Below the pieces are notes generated by a model, which saw only the letters and a list, made by a program, of their open reading frames with translations, made no database searches and had not been told where the DNA came from. A DNA stretch of 64,000 nt from Metaruminococcus_A sp964607135. GTDB taxonomy: Bacteria; Bacillota; Clostridia; Oscillospirales; Ruminococcaceae. The position numbers and the translations under genes are program-made. Every line of letters starts with the position of its first letter. The first letter of the stretch is position 1. This document shows, in pieces, positions 1-7,840 of the stretch. Location of the stretch: positions 18,611 through 82,610 of the forward strand of contig CAZSIV010000008.1 of assembly GCA_964607135.1 (NCBI GenBank), written 5' to 3'.

Positions 1-55
1 CCGGGGGCAGGAGAGGCTGCGGTCTCTGCGCGGTTCGGCAGCGTGGGCAGGAAAG

Positions 56-1264
56 ATGGAAACTTTGGTGGAACTGTTCGACAAGGAGCCGGTGGAAAAC
101 ATCTATGCGGCGACGGCCTTTGGCCCGAAGCGGGTGGTTTATCTCGGCGATGCGCGGCTGATGACAGCCGGGCGGCAGGAGAGCACCCGGCGCTTTTTTG
201 CCCGGAAGGGCCTTCCATCCGAGCTCCACTTCTACGAAATCCGAACCGACGACGTGGAGCAGATCGGCGCTGTTTTAGAGGAGATCACCCAGCGGTTCGG
301 CGGCTGTGTCTTCGACGTGACCGGGGGAACCGACCTGCTTTTGGTCTCCGCCGGGATGCTCTGCGCCCGCAAAAAAATCCCTGTGCTGTTTTTCAACATC
401 CACACAGGGGAGTTCGTCAATGTCTGCGGCTGTGAGGAGCTCGCGGGGCAGTACCGCTCCCCGGCCCTCACGGTGGAGGATTTCATGACGCTGGCGGGCG
501 GCTCCTTCATCCGGCATGGGCATTATTCCACCGAGCTGGAAGATTCTGAAAACAGAGAGATCATCGAAAAAATCTGGGAAGTTCTCCGAAAGGATATCCC
601 GGCCTGGGGAAAACAGGCGGCCTATTTCCAGCAGGCCGCAAAGGGGAGCGGAGAAGAAGGGAACCCCCTTCTGATCCGCGCGCCGGTCCATATTAGCGTC
701 AATTTTAAAAACATCGTCCACTGCAACCCGCGGCTGATGCAGGAGTTCGTCAAGGCGGGGGCGCTCCACAGCTACCGGATGGAAAACAACAAGGTGCGCT
801 ACGCCTATAAAAGCCTCCTGTTCAAGCGGCTTTTGAGCGACGCCGGCGTCTGGCTGGAGCTCTACACCTATTACACCGCCCAGCGGGCCGAATTTTTCGA
901 CGACCTGAAAACCAGCGTCCTCATCGATTGGGACGGCAAGGAGGAGCTCCCCGGCACCGTCAACGAGGTGGATGACATCCTCGTCAAAGGGGTGGCCCCT
1001 CTCTTTATCTCCTGCAAAATCGGGGTTCCTTCCGTCCTCGCCATCAATGAGATCGAAACGCTGACCCGCCGGTTCGGCGGGTCGAGGGCAAAGCCCGTCC
1101 TGGTCACCGCAAGCCCGCTGCGGGAAATCCCGGAGGCCACCCGGCAGCGGGCCGCCGACATGGGGGTCTCCCTGGTCGGAGCGGGGGAGCTCCCCCGCCA
1201 GGCTTTTGCCCGTACCTTAGTGAAGCTCGCGGGGGCGCCGGGGGACTTTTTCAAGCGGCGGTGA
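56..1264 (+). CDS. CARF-domain nuclease, Card1/Can2-like (DUF1887)
   Basis: 402 residues. The N-terminal half looks like a CARF Rossmann fold: it opens with VELFDKEPVENIYAA and has DVTGGTD at 87-93, the kind of loop that binds cyclic oligoadenylate in Card1/Can2 proteins. The C-terminal half fits a PD-(D/E)xK nuclease: WLELY around E268, NEVDDILV with E304 and D306, and SCK ending at K321. Family members are effectors of type III CRISPR systems that cut DNA and/or RNA when activated. The start ATG follows a GGGCAGG site. No Cas gene or repeat array lies to its right; its left neighbour is outside the window. The family call is firm, the CRISPR link is inference. Confidence 0.8.
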   Translation: METLVELFDKEPVENIYAATAFGPKRVVYLGDARLMTAGRQESTRRFFARKGLPSELHFYEIRTDDVEQIGAVLEEITQRFGGCVFDVTGGTDLLLVSAGMLCARKKIPVLFFNIHTGEFVNVCGCEELAGQYRSPALTVEDFMTLAGGSFIRHGHYSTELEDSENREIIEKIWEVLRKDIPAWGKQAAYFQQAAKGSGEEGNPLLIRAPVHISVNFKNIVHCNPRLMQEFVKAGALHSYRMENNKVRYAYKSLLFKRLLSDAGVWLELYTYYTAQRAEFFDDLKTSVLIDWDGKEELPGTVNEVDDILVKGVAPLFISCKIGVPSVLAINEIETLTRRFGGSRAKPVLVTASPLREIPEATRQRAADMGVSLVGAGELPRQAFARTLVKLAGAPGDFFKRR

Positions 1265-1391
1265 CGGCTGCGAGCTCTTCCCGGAGTTCCTCCATCGCCT
1301 CTTTGACGGTGTCGGCCGAAAAGGCGAATTCACCCTCGGGGGAATAGACCTCAATATGCCCTCCAACGGTAATCAAACGGTATCCTGCCAT
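1251..1391 (-). CDS. small conserved-looking hypothetical protein, 46 aa
   Basis: A 46-residue reading frame converging on the CARF nuclease gene and overlapping its last 14 bases. It begins MAGYRLITVGGHIEVYS and ends in a Glu-rich helix (VKEAMEELREEL), so it looks like a short beta unit followed by an amphipathic helix. The start at 1391 is chosen because AAAGG lies 8-9 bases upstream; an in-frame ATG nine bases earlier has no room for a ribosome site. I do not recognise a function. Confidence 0.55.
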   Translation of the reverse strand: MAGYRLITVGGHIEVYSPEGEFAFSADTVKEAMEELREELAAVTAA

Positions 1392-1471
1392 CACAATCAT
1401 CCTTTCAGGTATGCAGTGCCTCTTTCCTTATCTGATGGCAGTATATCAAAGAAGGTGTCCAATAAAACGTA

Positions 1472-1517
1472 CAGGAACAGGATGGGAACGAGTTCACTCA
1501 TTCCCATCCTGTTCCTG
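1472..1517 (-). terminator. long hairpin, probable terminator of the Nudix gene
   Basis: A 17-bp perfect stem continues on the minus strand through one U-G wobble and three more pairs to a TGAA tetraloop, about 21 bp in all. It lies just after the stop of the minus-strand Nudix gene. The following T-tract (GTTTTATT) is weak, so this may also stabilise the RNA end. Confidence 0.6.
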
Positions 1518-1524
1518 CTTTATC

Positions 1525-2094
1525 CTATTTGAGAGCTGGAAGGAGGAAGCGCTCGATCTCCCCGTCGTGGCGGCACCATTCCTCCGGCCGGATCACGACG
1601 GGCTCCCCCGAGACAGTGTAAGCGGTCACCGGTTCCTCCGCCTTCCGCAGGAGCGCCTCCTGTGGCAGGCGGATCATCCGCTCCACTTCTTCGCCGGTCC
1701 GGAAGTCCGGCGCGGGGTGGATGTAAAGGAAAACTTCGGCGAGTTCCCGGTCGTCGAAACCGGGGATGAGGATGTCGTCCCGGAACGCACCGAGGTAGCG
1801 CAGCCGCTCCGGGGAAACGACGAGGCCGACCTCCTCCCGAATCTCCCGCACCATCGCCTCGAGCGGCTCTTCCCCCGCGCCGACATGCCCGCCGACAGCG
1901 ATGTCGTAATAGCCTGGGAAATCCGCTTTATCGTAGGACCTTTGCTGGAACCAGACCCAGACGCCGTCCTCCCGACGGGAAACGATCCAGCAGTGCGCCA
2001 CCCGATGGAGCAGTCCCTCGGCATGGGCTTCAGCGCGGGATGCGATCCCAGCCTTTTCGCCCTGTTCGTTTAAAATATCCAGATATTCGGTCAT
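1525..2094 (-). CDS. Nudix hydrolase, IDI/YfcD-like
   Basis: 189 residues from MTEYLDILNEQGEK. The opening and the region around HRVAHCWIV resemble isopentenyl-diphosphate isomerase-like Nudix proteins. The Nudix box is GGHVGAGEEPLEAMVREI followed by REEVGL, with the metal-binding glutamates in place. Such proteins hydrolyse nucleotide-like or isoprenoid-like diphosphates; the substrate cannot be read from sequence. The start ATG overlaps the nitroreductase stop as ATGA, so the two genes are translationally coupled. An upstream in-frame start would extend into the nitroreductase and is less likely. Confidence 0.85.
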   Translation of the reverse strand: MTEYLDILNEQGEKAGIASRAEAHAEGLLHRVAHCWIVSRREDGVWVWFQQRSYDKADFPGYYDIAVGGHVGAGEEPLEAMVREIREEVGLVVSPERLRYLGAFRDDILIPGFDDRELAEVFLYIHPAPDFRTGEEVERMIRLPQEALLRKAEEPVTAYTVSGEPVVIRPEEWCRHDGEIERFLLPALK

Positions 2095-2642
2095 AGGGAA
2101 GGCGCTCCCCCCACCCATTCGAAAATCTCCTCCAGCGGCTTCCGGAGCTTCTGGCGCGGATCCTTTTCCGCGGGATAGCCGATGCAGATCACCAGCCGGA
2201 TTTTCTTCTCCTGCGGGATGCGGAGAACCTGCTTGAGTTTTTCCTCGTCAAACCAGCCGAGGATGCAGGTGCCCAGCCCTTGCTCCGCCGCTTCCAGCAC
2301 GAAGTGCGCCGCCGAAAGGCCGATATCGATCTGGGCGAAGGTCTGGCTGTCCATCCGCTCGGCTAGCCGGGTGAGCAGCTGCGCTTTCTCTTCGGTCACA
2401 ACGGCGAAGGCGGGAACCTGTTCGGCAAACCGGTTGAGCCCCAAGCCCTGCACTGCGGCTGCGATCTGCTCTGTCAGCGCGGGATCGTCGGTTACGGTGT
2501 AATGCCAGGGCTGGCTGTTGCAGCCGGAGGGGGAGAGCCGCGCCGCCTCCAGGCAGGAAACGATCTTTTCCCGCTCCACCGGGCGGGGGGCAAAGGCGCG
2601 GCAGCTCTGCCGCGTTCGGGCGAGCGCTAAAAAGTCGGTCAT
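2091..2642 (-). CDS. nitroreductase family protein
   Basis: 183 residues. The start MTDFLALARTRQS has AAGGAGA about 7 bases upstream; the open frame extends further but without a ribosome site. The arginines of RQSCRAF and the SPSGCNSQPWHY segment are the usual FMN-phosphate-binding features of the family. AEQGLGTCILGWF and a C-terminal IGYPAEKDPRQK match the compact NAD(P)H nitroreductases. Its role is probably FMN-dependent reduction of nitro or quinone-like compounds in the cytosol; the physiological substrate is unknown. Coupled by ATGA overlap to the Nudix gene. Confidence 0.85.
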   Translation of the reverse strand: MTDFLALARTRQSCRAFAPRPVEREKIVSCLEAARLSPSGCNSQPWHYTVTDDPALTEQIAAAVQGLGLNRFAEQVPAFAVVTEEKAQLLTRLAERMDSQTFAQIDIGLSAAHFVLEAAEQGLGTCILGWFDEEKLKQVLRIPQEKKIRLVICIGYPAEKDPRQKLRKPLEEIFEWVGGAPSL

Positions 2643-2667
2643 CGTCTTCTCCTTCTCAAGGGATCCA

Positions 2668-4185
2668 TTAGAATCTGAACTCCGCTTTCGGGGCCGCCGC
2701 CTGTTTTTCCTGCGGAGCCGTCTCCAGCGCAGGGCGGCCGAAATAGGTTTCATCCACCAGATGGAACCCGGTCTTTCTCCGATGCCGGAGCCGGAAGCCG
2801 TACTCGTCGAAGAAGAATTCCAGCCGGTCGTCGAAGGGAGTCTGGTTGTAGATCACCCGCACCTCAAAGACGTCATCCGCCGTCCAGCCGCAGCAGCAGG
2901 ATACCATGCTGTCGGTCGGAACCGCCGGGCGGAAGGGCCGCGGGTCGGCGAGGCTGGGCGCATTGAGGACGGAGTCCCTCCACTCGCCGCAGCCGAGGGG
3001 GACGGTGGATTCAGCACCGTTGATCGTCACCTTCATCGAGGGCTCCGCGCCTGCGGCGAACTCGATCCGCTCCCATCCCAGGACATTGCCGGAAATCTGG
3101 TAAGCCCGGTTCCAGAAGCGTTTTCCGGGCGCGTCGTTTTGCCCCTGTACCAGAGGCATCGTCAGGGAGCGAGACAGGCTTTCGAGCGCCGTGTCCGGCA
3201 TCTCCTCCCCTTCCGGCGCGGTTTTGCCGATGCCGGGGAGAAGGATCTCCCACAGGGCGGTCAAAACCGGCTGGGTGTCCTGCGCGCCGGATGTGACGGC
3301 GACCACCATCTCCTGCTCCGGCAAAACGATGCAGAACTGGGCGAAGGCCCCCGCCGCGCGGTAGGACTGCGCCGGCTGGCAGCGCCAGAACTGGTATCCA
3401 TATCCCTGCCGGCTGTCGATGTTCATGTGCTCTGTGTATTCCATCTGCTTTGCGGTCGCCTCGTCGATCCAGTCGGGGGAGAGGAGCTGTTTTCCGCCGA
3501 AGCTCCCCCGGTTCCGGAGAAAGACGCCGAATTTCGCCACGTCCTCGGTGCAGAGGTTGAGACCGAAGCCGCCGGCCGTCACCCCTTCCGGGCTCTTCTC
3601 CCACCGGTGGCTTCCAAACCCCAGCGGCTCGAAAAGCCGGGGCGTCAGGTACTCCTCGACCGTCATCCCGGTCAGCTTCTGGACGACCGCCGAAAGCATG
3701 TAGGTTCCCGCCGTATTGTAAAGATAATGGCTCCCCGGCTCCTTTTCAATATAAGAGGAAAGGAACTGGAAGATCCACCGCTCCTCCCCCTCTTTTTGGA
3801 TCGAAGGCTCGACGACATGCCCGGTCGCCATCCGCAGGACGTCCCGGATGGTCAGCTCCTTCATATAGCGGCAGGGCTCGGCCCCTTCGGGGAGAACGTC
3901 CGGGAAAAAGCTGAGGAGCCGGTCTTCGATCTTCAAAAGCCCCTCCTGTACCGCGAAACCGACGGCAGTTGAGGTAAAGCTTTTGCTCATGGAAAAGAGC
4001 ATGTTCGGGAATTCCGGGCGGTAGGGCGCCCACCATCCTTCGGCGATCACCTTGTCGTGCCGCAGGATCATAATCGAGTGGACGCCGGTTTGGTGTTCAT
4101 CGTAGTACCGGAGCAGGTCGCAGACCGCTTTCGGGTCAACCCCCTCCGCGCGCGGGGTGCTTCTGGGAAGTCGCGTCATCATCAT
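2668..4185 (-). CDS. serine hydrolase, class C beta-lactamase family
   Basis: 505 residues, starting at the first of three consecutive ATGs, which has AAAGAGG at a good distance. The nucleophile motif SMSKS (SxxK) and the YNTAG motif (YxN) mark the beta-lactamase/PBP-like transpeptidase fold (PF00144). The C-terminal third goes beyond the catalytic domain and may form an extra beta domain. There is no signal peptide, so the protein is probably cytosolic and an esterase or peptidase rather than a drug-resistance enzyme. A shorter relative lies at 45794-46672. It is 25 bases upstream of the nitroreductase gene and may be co-transcribed with it. Confidence 0.82.
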   Translation of the reverse strand: MMMTRLPRSTPRAEGVDPKAVCDLLRYYDEHQTGVHSIMILRHDKVIAEGWWAPYRPEFPNMLFSMSKSFTSTAVGFAVQEGLLKIEDRLLSFFPDVLPEGAEPCRYMKELTIRDVLRMATGHVVEPSIQKEGEERWIFQFLSSYIEKEPGSHYLYNTAGTYMLSAVVQKLTGMTVEEYLTPRLFEPLGFGSHRWEKSPEGVTAGGFGLNLCTEDVAKFGVFLRNRGSFGGKQLLSPDWIDEATAKQMEYTEHMNIDSRQGYGYQFWRCQPAQSYRAAGAFAQFCIVLPEQEMVVAVTSGAQDTQPVLTALWEILLPGIGKTAPEGEEMPDTALESLSRSLTMPLVQGQNDAPGKRFWNRAYQISGNVLGWERIEFAAGAEPSMKVTINGAESTVPLGCGEWRDSVLNAPSLADPRPFRPAVPTDSMVSCCCGWTADDVFEVRVIYNQTPFDDRLEFFFDEYGFRLRHRRKTGFHLVDETYFGRPALETAPQEKQAAAPKAEFRF

Positions 4186-4276
4186 TCCATCCTCTTTCGT
4201 CAAATTTGCGGCGCTTTTGGCGGGATGCGCCGCAACCATCCCTCCGCGGACGGGTTTCACCCGCGGCGGAGCCATT

Positions 4277-4792
4277 TCAGCCGAGCCGGAGCCCGCCCTT
4301 GAGCTGGCGCACGATATTCTGCAAAAAAATTTCCGCCAGAGAATCGTGGACAATATTTTCAAGCGCTTCGTCGAAGGTGAACCAGGCGGCTTCATCCACC
4401 TCGTCGGTGATATGGGACAGGTCGTCGCTGTCCGCCACCGAGACAAAGTTGATCATCAAGGTATTGGATGGCTTGAAATAGGATGTCTTCATCAGCCGGC
4501 AGTCGGTGACATGAAGGGCGACCTCTTCTTCCACCTCCCGGACGAGCGCCTCTTCCGCGCTCTCCCCCTTGTTGATATATCCGGCGAGGAGGATGTAAAA
4601 ATCCCGCCCATACTGCTTAATCAGCAGGATTTTGTCCTGCGCGGGGTTGAGGACGGCTGTGCTGACAGCCGTGCTGAAGATGGGAAACCGGAACTCCCCG
4701 CACTGCCCGCAGTAGGGGATCATCCCCTCGTGAGGGCAATCCTTTAAGATGAGCTTTGTGCCGCATGCGCAGCAGTGGGTCATTTGATCCAT
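4277..4792 (-). CDS. Nudix hydrolase with zinc ribbon, NADH pyrophosphatase-like
   Basis: 171 residues. An N-terminal zinc ribbon (CCACG, then CGQCG) precedes a Nudix domain with AGYINKGESAEEALVREV and EEEVAL. This arrangement is that of NudC-type NAD(H) diphosphatases, but the protein lacks the longer N-terminal domain of NudC. Likely role: hydrolysis of dinucleotides or other nucleoside diphosphate derivatives. Start: ATG at 4792 is 10-11 bases after GAGGAGA; a TTG six bases upstream has closer spacing and is also possible. Confidence 0.8.
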   Translation of the reverse strand: MDQMTHCCACGTKLILKDCPHEGMIPYCGQCGEFRFPIFSTAVSTAVLNPAQDKILLIKQYGRDFYILLAGYINKGESAEEALVREVEEEVALHVTDCRLMKTSYFKPSNTLMINFVSVADSDDLSHITDEVDEAAWFTFDEALENIVHDSLAEIFLQNIVRQLKGGLRLG

Positions 4793-4860
4793 GGGCAATC
4801 ATTCTCCTCGTTCAATTCGTCAGTGATGCCGCACCGCTCTTCGGAGTGCAGATGTTGAAA

Positions 4861-5757
4861 TTATGTGACTGTTTCCTCCGTCCCGTCAAAGCCGACCCCG
4901 CCGGTGATATCACGGGCGAGCGCGCCGCTTTGCAGCAGCCGGACGGCCTCCGCCGCCCGGTCGAGCCCTGCGGTGAAAAGCTCCTCAAAAGTGTCGGAAC
5001 GGGATGTGCCGTCCACGGGGGAGACCCATTCGCTCCGCCGGCGGTTTAACGGATCCTCCAGCCCTTTTAAATCTTTTGAGTGGGACATGGCGTCGTACAT
5101 GGAGTACCGGCAGAAAAGCCGCTCCACCCGGACGAGGAATTTCCGTTTGATCCCCCGCTTCGACTTCAAAAACCGCTCCACCAGCCGCATGCAGCGGATC
5201 GCCCGCCAGAAACAGCGCTTTGAAAGGGAGATGCCGTAAATTTCGGAAGCGGTGTCCCGGAACATCCGGCTGACGGCGAGGCAGGCCTTTTTGTCCCGCG
5301 GCATCAGCTTATTTGGATTTTCATACCGCCCGGTCAGGATGGAGTCGATCACCGTCTCCAGCCGCATGTGGATATGGGCCTCGTCCCGCTCGAGCCCGAG
5401 ACGTTTGCAGCCGGCGTACTGGACGGCGTAAACGTAGGGGTGGGCGGTTCGGTCGAGGGCGTAATGACAGAGATATCCGGTCAGGTAGGCAGAGAGGATT
5501 TCCCGTTCCTCCCCGGCTGCGGCGCGGTAAAAGCGGAACATCCGGTCGAGCGAACGGGTGACGTCGGTTCCGTGCAGAAGCTGGCCGAACTGGAGATATG
5601 CCTTCGGCCGCGTCCCCAGCGCTGCGAAAAAGAAGGGGTCCGGCCCCTGGCAGCCCATAAAAAAGGCGTGGCGCAGGGAGGAATTTCCTTCGGGAATCCG
5701 CCCGTGTCTCTTGAGAAATTCTTCGCCGAACAGGTGATGGGTTAAAATCGACGGCAT
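4861..5757 (-). CDS. zinc-dependent phospholipase C family protein
   Basis: 298 residues matching the Zn_dep_PLPC family (PF00882). Histidines likely to bind metal are in LTHHLFG near the N terminus, GYLCHYALDRTAHPY in the middle, and DEAHIHMRLE; FMGCQGPDPFF is also typical. There is no signal peptide, unlike secreted clostridial phospholipases, so this looks like the intracellular form common in Clostridia, whose substrate is not established. It is transcribed divergently from the transporter at 5901. Confidence 0.8.
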   Translation of the reverse strand: MPSILTHHLFGEEFLKRHGRIPEGNSSLRHAFFMGCQGPDPFFFAALGTRPKAYLQFGQLLHGTDVTRSLDRMFRFYRAAAGEEREILSAYLTGYLCHYALDRTAHPYVYAVQYAGCKRLGLERDEAHIHMRLETVIDSILTGRYENPNKLMPRDKKACLAVSRMFRDTASEIYGISLSKRCFWRAIRCMRLVERFLKSKRGIKRKFLVRVERLFCRYSMYDAMSHSKDLKGLEDPLNRRRSEWVSPVDGTSRSDTFEELFTAGLDRAAEAVRLLQSGALARDITGGVGFDGTEETVT

Positions 5758-5815
5758 AACAGCCTCCCGCCTTTCAAATAAAGGAACGGATGAAACGAGT
5801 TTATTTTCAAAAAAG

Positions 5816-5846
5816 CGGTTGTAACAACCGATAAATATAGTATAAT
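5816..5846 (+). promoter_or_regulatory. promoter with palindromic operator for the UMF1 transporter
   Basis: TTGTAA (5819-5824) and TATAAT (5841-5846) are separated by 16 bases. The -35 hexamer lies inside the 15-base dyad CGGTTGTAACAACCG (5816-5830), which a repressor dimer could occupy. The promoter is a good match; the operator is inferred from symmetry alone. Confidence 0.55.
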
Positions 5847-5900
5847 GGAATCAGCAAAAACAGGCAAGCCCAATTCTGCAAAAAGGCGGTGTCAGAAAAG

Positions 5901-7133
5901 ATGGCGAAATTCAAGATGACCCGGCTCGAAAAAAACTGGGTCAAATACGACGTGGGCAACTCCGCGCTCGTCCTTCTTTCCTCCAGCGTGATCCCGATTT
6001 ATTTTGCAAACCTTGCCGGGAACGACGGGCAGGCGATGATCTACTGGGGTTACGGCGAGTCGATCGCATCCCTGGTCGCGGCGCTCTTGATGCCCCATTT
6101 GGGCTCGATTGCCGACTACAAGGGAAACAAAATTCGGTTCTTCGTCTCCTTTTTCGGATTGGGCGTTCTGGCAACCCTGGCGCTGGGGCTGTCGATCTCC
6201 TGGCTCGTCTTTCTGGCGGTCTATATCCTCGCTTCGATCGGGTTAAACTCCAGCATCGTGTTTTACGACTCCATGCTGACCGACGTCACCGAGGACGGCC
6301 GGATGGACCAGGTCTCTTCCTTCGGCTATGCGATGGGGTATATCGGCAGCTGCGCCCCCTTCTTAGTCTGCATCGGGCTGATCCTGTTCGGGGACAAGGT
6401 CGGGCTGACCGGCTACCTGCCCACCCAGATTTCCTTTGTCATCACGGCGGTCTGGTGGCTTATTTTTACCATCCCCCTCGTGCGGGACTACAAACAGCGC
6501 TATTATAAGGAAAAGGAGCCCCATCTTTTCCGGAACACCTTCCGGCGCCTGGGCGGGACGATGAAAAAAATTTCCCATGACAAGGCGGTCTTGTACTTCA
6601 TCCTCGCCTACTTTTTCTATATCGACGGCGTGCACACCATCATCAAGATGGCGACCAGCTACGGGACGGCGCTGGGGATTGATTCCACCCAGCTGATCCT
6701 GGCCCTTTTGGTGACCCAGGTGGTCGCCTTCCCGAGCGCGATCCTCTACGGGCGGCTCGCCGCAAAGTACCGCACCCGCCTGATGCTCGGGATTTCGATC
6801 GCGGCCTATTTCGCCATCACGGTCTTCGCCGCCTTTTTCTTAAAGACCGCGCTGGAGTTCTGGATCCTCGCGGTGGCTGTCGGATTGTTCCAGGGCGGCA
6901 TCCAGGCGCTTTCCCGCTCTTACTTCGGCCGCTTGATCCCCAAGGAAAACTCCAATGAGTTTTTCGGGTTTTTCGACGTGTTCGGAAAGTACGCCGCGGT
7001 CATCGGCACCGCGCTGGTCAGCGGGATCACCCACCTGACCGGCAGAAGCGAATTCGGTGTGCTTTCGATTGCCCTGCTGTTTATCGTCGGATTCATCCTG
7101 CTGCGGATGGTTCCGAAAAACGCGGCGGACTGA
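5901..7133 (+). CDS. MFS transporter, UMF1 (Atg22-like) family
   Basis: About 410 residues with 11-12 predicted hydrophobic segments. The conserved opening WVKYDVGNSALVLL and the SRSYFGRLIPKENSNEFFGFF segment in the second half are characteristic of the UMF1/Atg22 branch of the major facilitator superfamily. Bacterial members are probably amino-acid or small-solute exporters, but few have been tested. ATG at 5901 is used; a GTG four codons upstream has AAGG too close to it. It is followed after 28 bases by a flavodoxin-like gene. Confidence 0.8.
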   Translation: MAKFKMTRLEKNWVKYDVGNSALVLLSSSVIPIYFANLAGNDGQAMIYWGYGESIASLVAALLMPHLGSIADYKGNKIRFFVSFFGLGVLATLALGLSISWLVFLAVYILASIGLNSSIVFYDSMLTDVTEDGRMDQVSSFGYAMGYIGSCAPFLVCIGLILFGDKVGLTGYLPTQISFVITAVWWLIFTIPLVRDYKQRYYKEKEPHLFRNTFRRLGGTMKKISHDKAVLYFILAYFFYIDGVHTIIKMATSYGTALGIDSTQLILALLVTQVVAFPSAILYGRLAAKYRTRLMLGISIAAYFAITVFAAFFLKTALEFWILAVAVGLFQGGIQALSRSYFGRLIPKENSNEFFGFFDVFGKYAAVIGTALVSGITHLTGRSEFGVLSIALLFIVGFILLRMVPKNAAD

Positions 7134-7161
7134 TATCGGATACAAAAAGGAGATGCTGTAT

Positions 7162-7662
7162 TTGAAAACGCTGATTGTCTTTGTCACCAAAAACGGGACG
7201 ACGGAGGAGTGCGCCCAGCGGCTGAAAGAGCTTTTGGGGAAAAAGGACACCGACCTGCTCAACCTCCGCGTCCAGAAGCTCCCCGACTTTGAACAATACG
7301 ACTGCATCGTTTTGGGCAGCTATATCCATTACGGGCGGATCGGCAAGCGGCTGCGGCATTTTGCCGCGCTCCACAGGGAGATGCTGCTCGAAAAGAAGCT
7401 CGGGATATACCTCTGTAAAGGCTTCCCGATCGACCGGAAGGATCCGTTTGAGGAGAATTTCCGCAAAAAGATACGCAGACACGCCGTTGTTTTGGACTGC
7501 TTCGGCGGGCTGCTCAACCCTGCCAAGCTGAAGGGGAAGGAGAAAAAGCTCGCCAGCATGGTTTTGGATGCCTCCGCAGCGCAGCATCTGGATGCACCTC
7601 ATCTTTATGACGAACGGATCGAGCGGTTCGCGAAAGCCCTTTTGGACGGGGCGGATTCCTAA
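7162..7662 (+). CDS. flavodoxin-domain protein
   Basis: 166 residues from a TTG start placed nine bases after AAGGAG; an ATG immediately after the ribosome site is too close. The protein opens with a beta strand and phosphate-binding loop (LIVFVTKNGTTEECA), then VLGSYIHYGRI, as in the flavodoxin/HemG-like group that binds FMN. Family members act as electron carriers or menaquinone-dependent protoporphyrinogen oxidases; the basic C-terminal half here is not diagnostic. It follows the UMF1 transporter and probably shares its transcript. Confidence 0.75.
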   Translation: MKTLIVFVTKNGTTEECAQRLKELLGKKDTDLLNLRVQKLPDFEQYDCIVLGSYIHYGRIGKRLRHFAALHREMLLEKKLGIYLCKGFPIDRKDPFEENFRKKIRRHAVVLDCFGGLLNPAKLKGKEKKLASMVLDASAAQHLDAPHLYDERIERFAKALLDGADS

Positions 7663-7840
7663 ATCAAAAGGTTCTGCGCTTTCTCCCCGCAAGGGGTTTG
7701 GGGGCTTAGACGAAACCGACAGGGCGCCCGGCGGTTCAAGGCTGCCGCGAAATCCTATTATTGTATTCTAATTGCCTTATCATAAAACTACAAAGAAAGG
7801 GCGGAATCAGGGACAAACCCGTACCGCGGAAGGGATTGTT

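Noticed and set aside
2668..4185. Antibiotic-resistance beta-lactamase
   Set aside because: SxxK and YxN motifs are shared with esterases, and there is no signal peptide.
2668..4446. Long N-terminal extension of the serine hydrolase
   Set aside because: The first 87 residues of the open frame lie antisense to the Nudix region and lack a ribosome site; the ATG at 4185 has one.
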